Below, one piece after another: positions 35,207 to 44,871 of a stretch of DNA of 64,000 nucleotides. Position 1 is the stretch's first letter. Each line of letters starts with the position of its first letter. A program made the translations under genes and the position numbers. Source of the stretch: Rhodocyclaceae bacterium (GTDB lineage Bacteria > Pseudomonadota > Gammaproteobacteria > Burkholderiales > Rhodocyclaceae); contig JAEUNM010000108.1 in NCBI GenBank assembly GCA_016791105.1, positions 38,803 to 102,802 on the forward strand, given 5' to 3'. The notes below the pieces were generated by a model, which saw only the letters and a list, made by a program, of their open reading frames with translations, was not told the DNA's origin and did not search any database.

Positions 35207-36451
35207 ATGCGTGCCGCCCTGCGTGCGGCGGCCGAAACGGTGGCCGCCGTGCTGGGCGGGCGCACTCTGGACGAAGCGCTCACCGCCGACCCGGCGCTGC
35301 GCGGCGCCCAGCGCGAACTTGCCAGTGCCGCGCTGCGCGCCTACGGGCGCGGCGATGCGGCGCTCGCCCAGCTCATGCCGGCGCCGCCGCGCCCGGCGCT
35401 GCTGCGCGCACTGCTGCTGGTGGCGTTGGCGCGTCTTGCCGCGCGGCCGGCCGAGGCGCATACGGTGGTTAATGAAGCCGTGGCGGCGGCGCGCCAGCTC
35501 GCTGGCGGGCGCGCACATGGACTGGTGAATGGCGTGCTGCGCAATTATTTGCGCCGGGCGGCCGACATCGAAGCGGCCCTAAACGCCGACCCGGTGTGCC
35601 GGCACGGCCTGCCGGGCTGGTGGCTGGAGGCGCTGCAAGCCGACCATCCGCAGCACTGGACGGCCATTTGCGCGGCCGCCAACGAGCACCCGCCCATGTG
35701 TCTGCGCGTCAATCGGCGCCGCTGCACGGTGGACGAATACGCTGGGCTGCTGGCCGCGCAGGGCATGGCGGCGCGCCAGGTCGGTGTCGAAGCGCTTTTG
35801 CTGGAGCGGCCGCTGGGCGTGGATCGCCTGCCCAATTTCGCCGCCGGCTGGGTTTCCGTTCAGGACGCGGGGGCACAGCATGCGGCCCATCTTCTGGATC
35901 TGGCACCGGGCCAGCGCGTACTCGATGCCTGCGCGGCGCCGGGCGGCAAAAGCGCGCACATTTTGGAACTGGCAGATGTCGACTTGCTCGCGCTGGATGC
36001 CTCGCCCGAGCGGGCGGCGCGCATGGCGCCGAATTTCGCACGGCTGGGCGTGCAAGCGCGGATTGCCGTGGCCGATTGCCGCAAAACCGAGGCCTGGTGG
36101 GACGGACGGCCCTACGATCGCATACTGGCGGACGTACCCTGCACGGCATCCGGGGTGGTGCGGCGGCATCCGGACGCGAAGTGGTTACGGCGTCGCTCCG
36201 ATACGACCCGTTTTGCGCAAACGCAACACGCTATACTTGCGTCACTTTGGAACCTGCTTGCACCGGGCGGTAAATTGCTGTACGCCACCTGTTCGGTGTT
36301 CGCAGAAGAGAATGTCAAGCAAATCCAAAGCTTTACGTCCGCGCATCCCGATTGCCGGATCCTACCGATAAACGACCAGCCCAGCCTGCAACTGCTGCCT
36401 GCTCCCGCGCATGACGGTTTTTTCTACGCTTTGCTATCGCGCTTGTCCTGA
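35207..36451 (+). CDS. rsmB: 16S rRNA (cytosine-967-C5)-methyltransferase RsmB
   Basis: Protein of 414 residues. The N-terminal NusB-like RNA-binding domain (~1-130, with VVNEAVAAARQLAGGRAHGL) is followed by the SAM domain: VLDACAAPGGKSAHILEL (motif I), LLALDASPERAARM, the first catalytic Cys in DVPCTASGVVRRHPD and the second in LLYATCSVFAEEN. It methylates C967 of 16S rRNA. Length agrees with the family. The ATG at 35207 is the first that gives a normal N-terminus; no strong ribosome site is seen. It overlaps the next gene by 41 bases. Confidence 0.93.
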   Translation: MRAALRAAAETVAAVLGGRTLDEALTADPALRGAQRELASAALRAYGRGDAALAQLMPAPPRPALLRALLLVALARLAARPAEAHTVVNEAVAAARQLAGGRAHGLVNGVLRNYLRRAADIEAALNADPVCRHGLPGWWLEALQADHPQHWTAICAAANEHPPMCLRVNRRRCTVDEYAGLLAAQGMAARQVGVEALLLERPLGVDRLPNFAAGWVSVQDAGAQHAAHLLDLAPGQRVLDACAAPGGKSAHILELADVDLLALDASPERAARMAPNFARLGVQARIAVADCRKTEAWWDGRPYDRILADVPCTASGVVRRHPDAKWLRRRSDTTRFAQTQHAILASLWNLLAPGGKLLYATCSVFAEENVKQIQSFTSAHPDCRILPINDQPSLQLLPAPAHDGFFYALLSRLS

Positions 36452-37025
36452 GGCGGGCTTGCGGCTGCGCGCCTGGCTGCGCCTGCTGCTGCTGCTGGCG
36501 GCGATCTGGGCGGTGCCGGTGCAGTCGGCCGACGTGGAAATTCGCAATGCATCGCTCAACCTCGACGAAGAGGGATTCAAACTGTCGGCCGATTTCGATT
36601 TCGAGCTCAGTTCGCGCCTGGAAGAAGCCGTATCGCACGGCGTGGTGCTGTACTTCGTCGCCGAATTCGACATGACGCGCTCGCGCTGGTACTGGCTGGA
36701 CGATACGGTGGTGGAGCATCGCATCACTTACCGCTTGTCGTACCACGCGCTTACGCGCCAGTACCGGCTGGCGACCGGCGCGCTGCAACAGAATTTCAAC
36801 ACGCTGGAAGATGCGTTGCGCGTACTGGCGCGCCTGCGCAACGTGCTGGTGGCCGATCGCGACTTGCTCAAGCCGGGCGAGCGCTATGCCTGTGCGCTGC
36901 GTTTCCGGCTGGATGTATCGCAGTTGCCCAAGCCGTTCCAGATCAACGCCATCGCCAGCCGCAACTGGAACCTCGCCTCCGACTGGATGCGCTGGACCTA
37001 TCTGTTCACGGGCGAGGTTCAGTGA
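36411..37025 (+). CDS. DUF4390 exported protein
   Basis: Protein of 204 residues with a signal peptide (LRAWLRLLLLLAAIWAVPVQS). The remainder matches the DUF4390 family as I know it from betaproteobacteria, where it regularly sits between rsmB and ntrY: FELSSRLEEAVSHGVVLYF, DDTVVEHRITYRLSYHALTR, and an FQINAIASRNWNLASDWM ending. Function unknown; probably periplasmic. The 41-base overlap with rsmB supports co-expression. Confidence 0.85.
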   Translation: MTVFSTLCYRACPEAGLRLRAWLRLLLLLAAIWAVPVQSADVEIRNASLNLDEEGFKLSADFDFELSSRLEEAVSHGVVLYFVAEFDMTRSRWYWLDDTVVEHRITYRLSYHALTRQYRLATGALQQNFNTLEDALRVLARLRNVLVADRDLLKPGERYACALRFRLDVSQLPKPFQINAIASRNWNLASDWMRWTYLFTGEVQ

Positions 37026-37086
37026 TGCCGCGCGCCGCCTGCCCACTTTGTCCCGCCAGCGCCGCGGCCCGCTACCGGGGGCGCGC

Positions 37087-39201
37087 GTGAATTACCTCAT
37101 CATCGCGGCACTGGCGCTGGGCAGCATATTGCTTGGCCTGCTCGCACTGGCGAGCGCCAATAGCGCCTTGTTCAGCCGCCATTACCCGCTGTTGCTGGGT
37201 TTGAATGGCGTGGTCGCAGCCAGTCTGGCCGGCCTGGTGACTTACAAAATCTGGGAGTTGTGGCGCGACCATCGCCGGCGCGAGTTTGGCGTGCGCCTGA
37301 AAATTCGCCTGGTGCTGGCTTTCGCCAGCATGGCGGTGCTGCCCGGCGTGCTGGTGTATGCGGTGTCGGTGCAATTTGCGGTGAAGTCGATCGATTCCTG
37401 GTTCGACGTGCGCGTGGATAAGGCGCTCGACGGTGGGCTGGCGCTGGCGCAAACCGCACTGGGTTATCTGCTCGAAGATTTGACGCGCAAGGGGCGTTCG
37501 ATGGCGCTGGAACTGGGGCTGTCCAGCGGCCGCGTCAGTCCTATCGATCTGAATCGCCTGCGTGAGCAGGCCGGTGTGGCCAGCGCGGCGGTGATCGGTC
37601 CGTCCGGTCAGATCGAATCGTCCAGTCTGGGCGATGCGCAAGCCCTGGTGCCGGGGCTGCCGGGCGCGCTGGCTTTGCGCCAGGCGCGCCAGGGCCGGCC
37701 CTTCAGTGCCATCGAGGGCGACGCGGCAAGCGGCCTGAATTTGCGCGTACTGGTTCCAATCGTCGGCACCCGCTTCGGCAGCGATCCGCTGGTGCTGCAA
37801 TTGCTGCATCCGGTGCCGTATGCACTGGCGCAGAGCGCCACCAGCGTGGAAAACACCCATCGCGATTATCAGGAATTGTCGCTGGCGCGCCTGGGCCTCA
37901 AGCGCATATTCGGGCTGACGCTTACGCTCACGCTGCTGTTGGCGCTTTTTACGGCGATCGCCTTTGCTTTCCTGCTCAGCCAGCACCTGTCGGCGCCGCT
38001 GTCGATTCTGGATGCCGGCACCCGCGCCGTCATGCACGGCGACTTTTCGCGTCGTCAGACGGTGGCTTCCGGCGACGAACTGGGCCTGCTCACACAGTCC
38101 TTCAGCCGCATGACGCAGCAGCTCGAAGATGCCCGCGCGCAGGCCGAAAAAAGCCGCGCCGAAACCGAAACCGCGCGCGCCTATCTGGAAAGCGTGCTGG
38201 CCAAACTGTCGGCCGGCGTACTGGCGTTTTCTGCGGAAGGCAAATTGCGCGCGGCCAATGCGGGCGCGCTGGCCATACTCAAGGACGACCTGGACGGCTA
38301 CGAAAAGCTGCGTTTCGAAGATTGGCCTGCGCACGCCGATTTTCGCGCCGTGCTGGTCGAGGGCTTTGACCGCGGCCAGGGACAATGGCAGCATCAACTC
38401 GAAATGCTGCGGCCCAACGAGCCGCCGCAAATTCTGCTGGTGCGCGGTTCGCGTCTGCCGGACGCGAGCGGCGGCGGGTATGTGGTGGTGTTCGACGACA
38501 TCACGCGCCTCATCGACGCGCAGCGCACGGCGGCCTGGGGTGAAGTGGCGCGGCGGCTGGCGCACGAAATCAAAAACCCGCTCACGCCCATACAGCTTTC
38601 TGCGGAGCGCCTGGAATACAAGCTGGCGGATAAATTGGAACCCGCCGAGCGCGAAATTCTGGAGCGCGCAATCCGCACCATAGTCCAGCAGGTCGAGGCA
38701 ATGAAGCGCATGGTGAATGACTTCCGCGATTATGCGCGGTTGCCGGCACCGCAAATAGCGCGCCTTGATCTCAACGGACTGCTGCGCGACGTACTCAATC
38801 TGTACGAAACGTCCGGGCCTGCCATAGGCCTGGAACTAGATACGGATGAGCCCATCGTGCTGGCAGATGCTGCCCTGTTGCGCCAAGTCATCCATAATTT
38901 GTTGCAAAACGCGCAGGATGCGCTGACGGATCAGCCGGACGGCCGCATTACGTTATCCACCAGAGGAGCCGCAGACACAGTCGAGTTTGCGGTGGCGGAT
39001 AACGGACCGGGATTCGCCCCCGGGGTACTCGGCAAGGCTTTCGAGCCTTACGTGACCAGCAAGGCGAAGGGCACTGGGCTGGGATTGGCCATCGTCAAGA
39101 AAATTGTCGATGACCATTACGGCGACATTCGAATCACAAATCTCGCACCACATGGCGCGCTGATACGCATCAGCTTGCCGCGGGCGGGGGCGGAAGGCTG
39201 A
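37087..39201 (+). CDS. ntrY: NtrY-type sensor histidine kinase
   Basis: Membrane sensor kinase of about 704 residues. Three or four N-terminal helices (first ~residues 3-20, then ~40-55 and ~75-95), a sensor segment, another helix at ~275-300, HAMP (HLSAPLSILDAGTRAVMHGD), PAS-like region, HisKA with the phosphorylated His in RRLAHEIKNPLTPIQLSAER (~492) and HATPase (HNLLQNAQDAL, DNGPGFAPG, GTGLGLAIVKKIVDDH). It is expected to phosphorylate the adjacent NtrX. A GTG is used; a TTG 39 bases upstream is possible, and no ATG fits. Confidence 0.88.
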   Translation: MNYLIIAALALGSILLGLLALASANSALFSRHYPLLLGLNGVVAASLAGLVTYKIWELWRDHRRREFGVRLKIRLVLAFASMAVLPGVLVYAVSVQFAVKSIDSWFDVRVDKALDGGLALAQTALGYLLEDLTRKGRSMALELGLSSGRVSPIDLNRLREQAGVASAAVIGPSGQIESSSLGDAQALVPGLPGALALRQARQGRPFSAIEGDAASGLNLRVLVPIVGTRFGSDPLVLQLLHPVPYALAQSATSVENTHRDYQELSLARLGLKRIFGLTLTLTLLLALFTAIAFAFLLSQHLSAPLSILDAGTRAVMHGDFSRRQTVASGDELGLLTQSFSRMTQQLEDARAQAEKSRAETETARAYLESVLAKLSAGVLAFSAEGKLRAANAGALAILKDDLDGYEKLRFEDWPAHADFRAVLVEGFDRGQGQWQHQLEMLRPNEPPQILLVRGSRLPDASGGGYVVVFDDITRLIDAQRTAAWGEVARRLAHEIKNPLTPIQLSAERLEYKLADKLEPAEREILERAIRTIVQQVEAMKRMVNDFRDYARLPAPQIARLDLNGLLRDVLNLYETSGPAIGLELDTDEPIVLADAALLRQVIHNLLQNAQDALTDQPDGRITLSTRGAADTVEFAVADNGPGFAPGVLGKAFEPYVTSKAKGTGLGLAIVKKIVDDHYGDIRITNLAPHGALIRISLPRAGAEG

Positions 39202-39206
39202 CCACC

Positions 39207-40448
39207 ATGACTACATTGCTCGTCGTAGACGACGAAATCGGCATACGCGAACTTTTGTCCGAAATCCTCACGGACGAAGGTTACGACGTAAAACTCGCGG
39301 AAAACGCATCACGCGCGCGCAACATCCGGAATGCGGGCAAGCCCGATCTAGTGCTGCTCGATATCTGGATGCCGGATACGGACGGCATCACCTTGCTGAA
39401 GGAGTGGGCGTCCAACGGCCAACTCACCATGCCGGTGATCATGATGTCCGGCCACGGCACCATAGATAGTGCCGTCGAAGCCACGCGCATCGGTGCGCTG
39501 GATTTTCTGGAAAAGCCCATCGCGCTGCAAAAGCTGCTGTCCACCATCAAGCGCGGCCTGCAGCACGGGCACGCCACGGCGGCCGGGCATCTGACGCTGG
39601 CGGCATTCACGCGCTCGGCACCGCTGCGCGATCTGGCGCGCCGGCTCAATCAGGTATCCGCCGCGTCGCGCCACGTGCTGCTGCGTTCCGCGCGCGGCGG
39701 CATCGCCGAACTGTGCGCGCGCAGCGTGCAGGGCGCCGGTAAGCCCTGGTACGACTTTGCCGCGCAAAGCGCGCCGCTGGGCGTGGATCAGCTCGAACAA
39801 CTGCGCGGCGGCATCCTGCTGGCGGCGGAATTGCCCGCGCTCACCCGGCCGCAACAGAAAAACCTGGGCTTTGCGATAGACCGGCTGGAACGCTACGACC
39901 TGCGCCTGATCGCCGGTTGCGCCGACAGCGCCGAAACCTTGCTGGCCGCTGGCTGGGACGAAGCCCTGGTGCGCAGCCTGTTCACGGTGACCCTGGCCAC
40001 GCCCAATCTGGCCGAATTGCGCGACGACGTGCCCGACATCGCGGCGCGCGTACTCACGCATCTGGTCGAATCGGGCGCCGTGCCGTCGCGCCGGCTGTCC
40101 TCGGCCGCACAGAACGCGTTGCGCAATTACAGTTGGCCGGGCGGTTATCCGGAACTGGTGTCGTCCTTGCGCTCTTTGGCACTGGCGGCGCTGCAGGACG
40201 AAATCGGTGAAGACGACGTGAAACGCCTGTTGTCGCCGCAAATCGCAAAAAGCTTGGCGCTGCCGCTGGATCAGCCGCTGCGCGAAGCGCGCGAAGCGTT
40301 CGAGCGCCTGTATTTCGAATACCACTTGCAGCTCGAACACGGCAACATGACGCGCCTGGCGGAAAAATCCGGCATGGAGCGCACCCACCTGTACCGCAAA
40401 CTTAAACAACTGGGCTTGCAGACTTCGCGGCGCGCCGAGCCGGACTGA
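39207..40448 (+). CDS. ntrX: NtrX-like response regulator with degenerate AAA+ domain
   Basis: Protein of 413 residues. The receiver domain is complete (VVDDE acidic pair, phosphoacceptor ~Asp52 in LVLLDIWMPDTDG, Ser in IMMSGHG, Lys in LEKPI). The C-terminal Fis-type helix-turn-helix is intact (GNMTRLAEKSGMERTHLYRK). The central sigma-54 AAA+ domain is eroded: where the Walker A should be there is LLRSARGGIAELCARSVQ with no GxxGxGK, the GAFTGA loop is absent, and the Walker B region reads LLAAELPAL instead of the usual DE. It probably acts as a DNA-binding regulator that cannot activate RpoN by ATP hydrolysis. Confidence 0.85.
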   Translation: MTTLLVVDDEIGIRELLSEILTDEGYDVKLAENASRARNIRNAGKPDLVLLDIWMPDTDGITLLKEWASNGQLTMPVIMMSGHGTIDSAVEATRIGALDFLEKPIALQKLLSTIKRGLQHGHATAAGHLTLAAFTRSAPLRDLARRLNQVSAASRHVLLRSARGGIAELCARSVQGAGKPWYDFAAQSAPLGVDQLEQLRGGILLAAELPALTRPQQKNLGFAIDRLERYDLRLIAGCADSAETLLAAGWDEALVRSLFTVTLATPNLAELRDDVPDIAARVLTHLVESGAVPSRRLSSAAQNALRNYSWPGGYPELVSSLRSLALAALQDEIGEDDVKRLLSPQIAKSLALPLDQPLREAREAFERLYFEYHLQLEHGNMTRLAEKSGMERTHLYRKLKQLGLQTSRRAEPD

Positions 40449-40518
40449 TCGCGATCAAGCGTTTCGGCCGGGCGCGGCGTAGAATCGCGCGTCCCGTCCC
40501 GTAGGGCTACTTTACGCC

Positions 40519-41943
40519 GTGAAAATAATCATACTCGGTGCCGGTCAGGTCGGCAGTTCGGTGGCCGAAAGCCTCGAATCCGAAGCCAACGAAATTACGG
40601 TTGTCGATACCAATACAGACCTGCTGCAGGCGCTGCAGGACAAGCTTGACCTGCGCACCGTGGTGGGTAACGGCGCCTCGCCGGACGTGCTGAAGGAAGC
40701 GGGCGCCGAAGATGCGGAAATGCTCATCGCGGTCACCACGTCGGACCAGACCAATCTGTGCGCCTGCCGCATTGCCAAAACCCTGTTCAACCTGCCTACC
40801 CGCATCGCGCGGCTGCGTTCGGCCGATTACGTGGAATATCCGCAATTGCTCGATGACAGCAATTTCGCGGTGGATTTCAGCATTTGCCCGGAACAGGAAG
40901 TTACCGAGTACATCGAAAACCTGATCGAATTCCCTGAAGCCCTGCAGGTCCTCGAATTTGCCGACGGCAAGGTGACCCTGGTCGGCTTGCGCGCCTTCGA
41001 GGGCGGTCCGCTGGTGGGGCACCCGATCCGCGACCTGCGCCTGCACATACCGCAGGTGGATGCGCGCATCGTCGCGATCTACCGGCGCGACCAGGCGGTC
41101 GCGCCGGACGGCGATACCGTGATCGAGTCCGGCGACGAAGTGTTTTGCCTGGCGGCGACCGAACACATACGCCGCGTCATGAAAGAAATGCGCCGCCTGG
41201 ACCGGCCGGTGCGCCGCATCATGATTGCCGGCGGCGGCAACATCGGCTACCGGCTGGCCAAAACCATAGAGAAAAATTACGACGTGAAGGTGGTCGAGCA
41301 CAACCGCCAGCGCTCGCAATTTCTTGCCACGCACCTGGCGCGCACGCTCGTGCTCTCTGGCGACGCTACGGACGAAGATTTGCTCGAAGGCGAGAACATC
41401 GAGGACATGGACATGTTCCTGGCCCTCACCAACGACGACGAAAACAACATCATGGCGGCGCTGCTGGCCAAGCGCATGGGTGCGCGCCGCGTGCTGGCGC
41501 TCATCAACCGTCGCGCCTATGTCGACCTGGTACAGGCCGGCGCCATAGACATTGCCATTTCGCCGGCCATGGTGTCCATAGGCTCGCTATTGCGCCACGT
41601 CAAAACCGGCGATGTCGCCACCGTACACCGCCTGCGCCGCGGTGCGGCGGAGGCGCTGGAAGTGGTGGCGCACGGACAGGCCGGCAAATCCAAAATCGTC
41701 GGCAAGCGGGTCGATGAAATCGCGCTGCCGGCGGGCGTGCAGGCTGCCGCCATCCTGCGCTGCAGCGACCTGGGCGAATCCGCCGAGCGCGCCAATGGGC
41801 GCAAATCCACCTATGACCAGGTGCTCATCGCGCATCACGACACCGTGATCGAAAACGACGACCACGTCATCCTGTTCTGCGTGTCGCGCGAACTGGTGTC
41901 GAAAGTCGAAAAACTATTCCAGGTGGGCCTGGAGTATTTTTAA
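40519..41943 (+). CDS. trkA: Trk potassium uptake regulatory subunit TrkA
   Basis: Peripheral NAD(H)-binding subunit of the Trk K+ system, 474 residues. Two tandem RCK_N-RCK_C halves are seen, with nucleotide motifs ILGAGQVGSSVAESL (~residue 5) and IAGGGNIGYRLAKTIE (~237), and the acidic ends VVDTNTD and VVEHN. Length is slightly above the usual 458. Its TAA shares one base with the trkH ATG, so the two are coupled. Confidence 0.95.
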   Translation: MKIIILGAGQVGSSVAESLESEANEITVVDTNTDLLQALQDKLDLRTVVGNGASPDVLKEAGAEDAEMLIAVTTSDQTNLCACRIAKTLFNLPTRIARLRSADYVEYPQLLDDSNFAVDFSICPEQEVTEYIENLIEFPEALQVLEFADGKVTLVGLRAFEGGPLVGHPIRDLRLHIPQVDARIVAIYRRDQAVAPDGDTVIESGDEVFCLAATEHIRRVMKEMRRLDRPVRRIMIAGGGNIGYRLAKTIEKNYDVKVVEHNRQRSQFLATHLARTLVLSGDATDEDLLEGENIEDMDMFLALTNDDENNIMAALLAKRMGARRVLALINRRAYVDLVQAGAIDIAISPAMVSIGSLLRHVKTGDVATVHRLRRGAAEALEVVAHGQAGKSKIVGKRVDEIALPAGVQAAAILRCSDLGESAERANGRKSTYDQVLIAHHDTVIENDDHVILFCVSRELVSKVEKLFQVGLEYF

Positions 41944-43400
41944 TGGGCACGCTGTTTCCGGTTCTGAACGTACTGGGCAGGTTGCTCGCGTTTTTCAGCC
42001 TCACCTACCTGCTCCCCATTACCAGCGCTTTCATCTATCGCGATGACACGCTGGCCGATTTCATCGGCGCGATGCTCATGTCCCTCCTGGGCGGGGTGCT
42101 GCTGTGGGTGGGAACGCGGCGGCATTACCGCGAATTGCGCCCGCGCGACGGCTTTTTGCTGGTCACCCTGTCGTGGACGCTCATGGCGGCCATCGCGACC
42201 CTGCCGCTGCTGCTCGTGTACGACAACATGTCCTTTACGGACGCGTTCTTTGAAACCGTATCCGGGCTGACTACCACCGGCGCCACGGTGATGACCGACC
42301 TGGATCACGCGCCGCCTTCGATCAACCTGTGGCGCCACCAGCTCAACTGGATGGGCGGCATGGGTATCATCGTGCTGGCGGTGGCCATCCTGCCCCTGTT
42401 GGGCGTGGGCGGCATGCAGCTCTACAAGGCGGAAACCCCTGGTCCGCTCAAGGACACCAAACTTACCGCGCGCATCGCCGATACCGCCAAGGCGCTCTGG
42501 TACGTGTATGCAGGCATTACGGTGGCCTGCATCGTTTGCCTGCACATGGCCGGACTGAACTGGCTCGACTCGATTTGCCACGCCTTTGCGGCCATGGGGC
42601 TGGGCGGTTTTTCCACCCGCGACGCCAGCGTCGGGGCGTTCAACAAGCCCGCGGTGGAATTCGTGCTTATCGTGTTCATGCTGCTCGCGGCCATGAACTT
42701 TTCCACCCACTTCCTCGCCTGGCGTGGCAAATCCCTGCGCGCCTACTGGTACGACAAGGAGTGCCTGACCCTGCTGGTGGTAATCATCGGTAGCTGTTTC
42801 GGTGTCGCCTTTTACCTGCACTGGAACGGGGTTTATGGAAACTACTGGACGGCGCTGCGCCACGTGAGCTTCAACCTCGTGTCACTAGCCACCGATTGCG
42901 GATTTGCCAGCGTGGATTACGACAAATGGCCCGCCTTCGCGCCGCTGTGGATGCTATTCCTGTCCTGCATCAGTGCCAGTTCCGGCTCCACCGGCGGCGG
43001 CATCAAAATGATACGCACCATCATTTTGGCCAAACAGGCGCATCGCGAGCTGGTGAAGCTGGTGCATCCGGCGGTGGTGAATCCGCTGCGCGTGGGCAAC
43101 TCGGTGGTGCCCAACGAAATTGCGTTTTCGGTGCTGGGCTTCATCTTTCTGTACTTCGTGACCGTGGTCGGCATGACCTTTCTGCTCGTGATGAGCGGGC
43201 TGGATTTCACCTCATCGTTCAGTGCCGTGATCGCCTGCATCAACAACGCCGGCCCCGGCCTCAATGTGGTTGGCCCGGCGTCGAATTTCGCCTCGCTGAC
43301 GGATTTTCAGACCTGGGTATGCACGATCACCATGCTGTTGGGCCGCCTCGAAATATTTTCGATGGTCGTATTATTCACTCCCCAGTTCTGGCGCAAGTGA
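41943..43400 (+). CDS. trkH: Trk potassium transporter membrane subunit TrkH
   Basis: Integral membrane K+ channel-like subunit of 485 residues with about ten helices arranged as four M1-P-M2 units. Selectivity-filter type P-loops include SGLTTTGATVM (~residue 108), the MGLGGFSTRDASVG loop, ASSGSTGGGIKM and INNAGPGLNVVGP. It works with TrkA just upstream. One base overlaps trkA and the hemE ATG follows its stop by one base. Confidence 0.95.
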   Translation: MGTLFPVLNVLGRLLAFFSLTYLLPITSAFIYRDDTLADFIGAMLMSLLGGVLLWVGTRRHYRELRPRDGFLLVTLSWTLMAAIATLPLLLVYDNMSFTDAFFETVSGLTTTGATVMTDLDHAPPSINLWRHQLNWMGGMGIIVLAVAILPLLGVGGMQLYKAETPGPLKDTKLTARIADTAKALWYVYAGITVACIVCLHMAGLNWLDSICHAFAAMGLGGFSTRDASVGAFNKPAVEFVLIVFMLLAAMNFSTHFLAWRGKSLRAYWYDKECLTLLVVIIGSCFGVAFYLHWNGVYGNYWTALRHVSFNLVSLATDCGFASVDYDKWPAFAPLWMLFLSCISASSGSTGGGIKMIRTIILAKQAHRELVKLVHPAVVNPLRVGNSVVPNEIAFSVLGFIFLYFVTVVGMTFLLVMSGLDFTSSFSAVIACINNAGPGLNVVGPASNFASLTDFQTWVCTITMLLGRLEIFSMVVLFTPQFWRK

Positions 43401-43401
43401 C

Positions 43402-44484
43402 ATGACGAGACCTCGCAACGATACTTTTCTGCGCGCGCTGATGCGCGAGCCGGTCGAATACACGCCGATCTGGCTCATGCGCCAGGCCGGGCGTTACCTG
43501 CCGGAGTACAACGAAACGCGGCGCCGCGCCGGCAGTTTTCTGAACCTCTGCAAAAACCCCGCGGCGGCTTGCGAGGTCACGCTGCAGCCGCTGGCGCGGT
43601 TCGAACTGGATGCCGCCATTTTGTTTTCCGACATCCTCACGGTGCCCGACGCGATGGGCCTGGGCCTGTATTTCGCTGAGGGCGAGGGGCCGAAGTTCGA
43701 GCGTCCGCTGCGCCAGGAGTGGGAAATACGCAATCTGGCCGTGCCCGACCCCTATGCGGAATTGCGCTACGTGATGGACGCGGTGGCCGAAATACGCCGC
43801 GCGCTGGGCAATTCGGTGCCGCTGATCGGATTTTCCGGCAGCCCGTTCACGCTCGCTTGTTACATGGTGGAAGGCGGCGGATCGGACGATTTCCGCCGCA
43901 TCAAAACCCTGGTGTATGACAGGCCGGACCTCGCCCACCACATACTCGAGGTGACGGCGCGCGCCGTTACGGCCTACCTGAACGCGCAAATCGAATCCGG
44001 CGCGCAGGCGGTCATGCTGTTCGATACCTGGGGCGGCACGCTGCCGGCGTGGGCCTATCGCGAATTTTCGCTGGCCTACATGCAGCAGGTGGTGCAGGGG
44101 CTCAAGCGCGAACATGCCGGCGAGCGCGTGCCGGTCATCGTCTTCACCAAGGGCGGCGGCCAATGGCTGGAGCAAATCGCCGGCATAGGCTGCGATGCGG
44201 TCGGGCTGGACTGGACTACCGACATTGCCGCGGCGCGTGCGCGCGTGGGCGACCGCGTGGCTTTGCAGGGCAATCTGGACCCCATGGCATTGTTCGCGTC
44301 GCCCGAACGCATAGGCGATGCGGCGCGCCGCATCCTGGACGATTTCGGCCCCGGCCCCGGCCACGTGTTCAACCTTGGTCACGGCATTTCGCAGTTCACA
44401 CCTCCGGAACACGTTAATGCTCTGGTCGACTGCGTGCACGGCCATAGCCGCGCCCTGCGCGCCACAAGCGCCACCGCAGCCTGA
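43402..44484 (+). CDS. hemE: Uroporphyrinogen decarboxylase HemE
   Basis: Cytosolic enzyme of 360 residues that converts uroporphyrinogen III to coproporphyrinogen III in heme biosynthesis. The N-terminal signature PIWLMRQAGRYLPEY and the second signature GFSGSPFTLACYMVEG are complete, and the catalytic Asp is in ILFSDILTVPDAMG. Length matches the family (~355). Starts one base after trkH, and the hemE-priA order is common in betaproteobacteria. Confidence 0.97.
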   Translation: MTRPRNDTFLRALMREPVEYTPIWLMRQAGRYLPEYNETRRRAGSFLNLCKNPAAACEVTLQPLARFELDAAILFSDILTVPDAMGLGLYFAEGEGPKFERPLRQEWEIRNLAVPDPYAELRYVMDAVAEIRRALGNSVPLIGFSGSPFTLACYMVEGGGSDDFRRIKTLVYDRPDLAHHILEVTARAVTAYLNAQIESGAQAVMLFDTWGGTLPAWAYREFSLAYMQQVVQGLKREHAGERVPVIVFTKGGGQWLEQIAGIGCDAVGLDWTTDIAAARARVGDRVALQGNLDPMALFASPERIGDAARRILDDFGPGPGHVFNLGHGISQFTPPEHVNALVDCVHGHSRALRATSATAA

Positions 44485-44871
44485 AATCCACGCAGTTCAT
44501 GTTCCCCCCGTGGTATGCGGCGGGGTTCGAAAAAAGACTTGACAGATTCAGAATCGTCGATGGGCGGCCGGCAGTTATGCACAGCGCCGGCGCGCCCGGA
44601 TTGGCCCGGACCGGCGTTTTCCCTGCTGCTTGGCAACATTCTTTAAGTGATTGTTTCTTTGGAAGAAATTTTTCGCTGAAATTTTGTGCAACATAGGAAA
44701 AGTCCTTGTCTGGCGGTGTTTTAGACCCGCTGCCAGAAACTTTCCCACAAAGTTATCCACAGTTTGTGTGGAAAACGAGTTTTGTACTTTTACAGCAAGC
44801 CATTGCGCGCAAAACTGCGTGTAGATTGTGATGAATCTCCAGTAACCCTCTGATTTTTCATAAAAGAAAAC
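44485..44871. other. AT-rich intergenic region before priA
   Basis: 387 bases between hemE and priA. The stretch 44630-44700 is AT-rich for this genome, and four sequences matching or nearly matching DnaA boxes lie across the region. No short gene or tRNA is seen. Confidence 0.6.
44575..44775. promoter_or_regulatory. DnaA-box cluster
   Basis: Three sites match the relaxed DnaA consensus TTWTNCACA: TTATGCACA (44575-44583), TTATCCACA (44753-44761, perfect) and TTTTCCACA on the minus strand (44767-44775). TTTCCCACA at 44741-44749 has one mismatch. Three of the four fall within 35 bases. This could be a DnaA-controlled promoter for priA or a DnaA-binding locus; see findings for why it is probably not oriC. 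Confidence 0.55.

Noticed and set aside
44485..44871. Replication origin
   Set aside because: DnaA boxes are present, but dnaA/dnaN are absent and flanking genes run towards the site from both sides, opposite to normal leading-strand bias.
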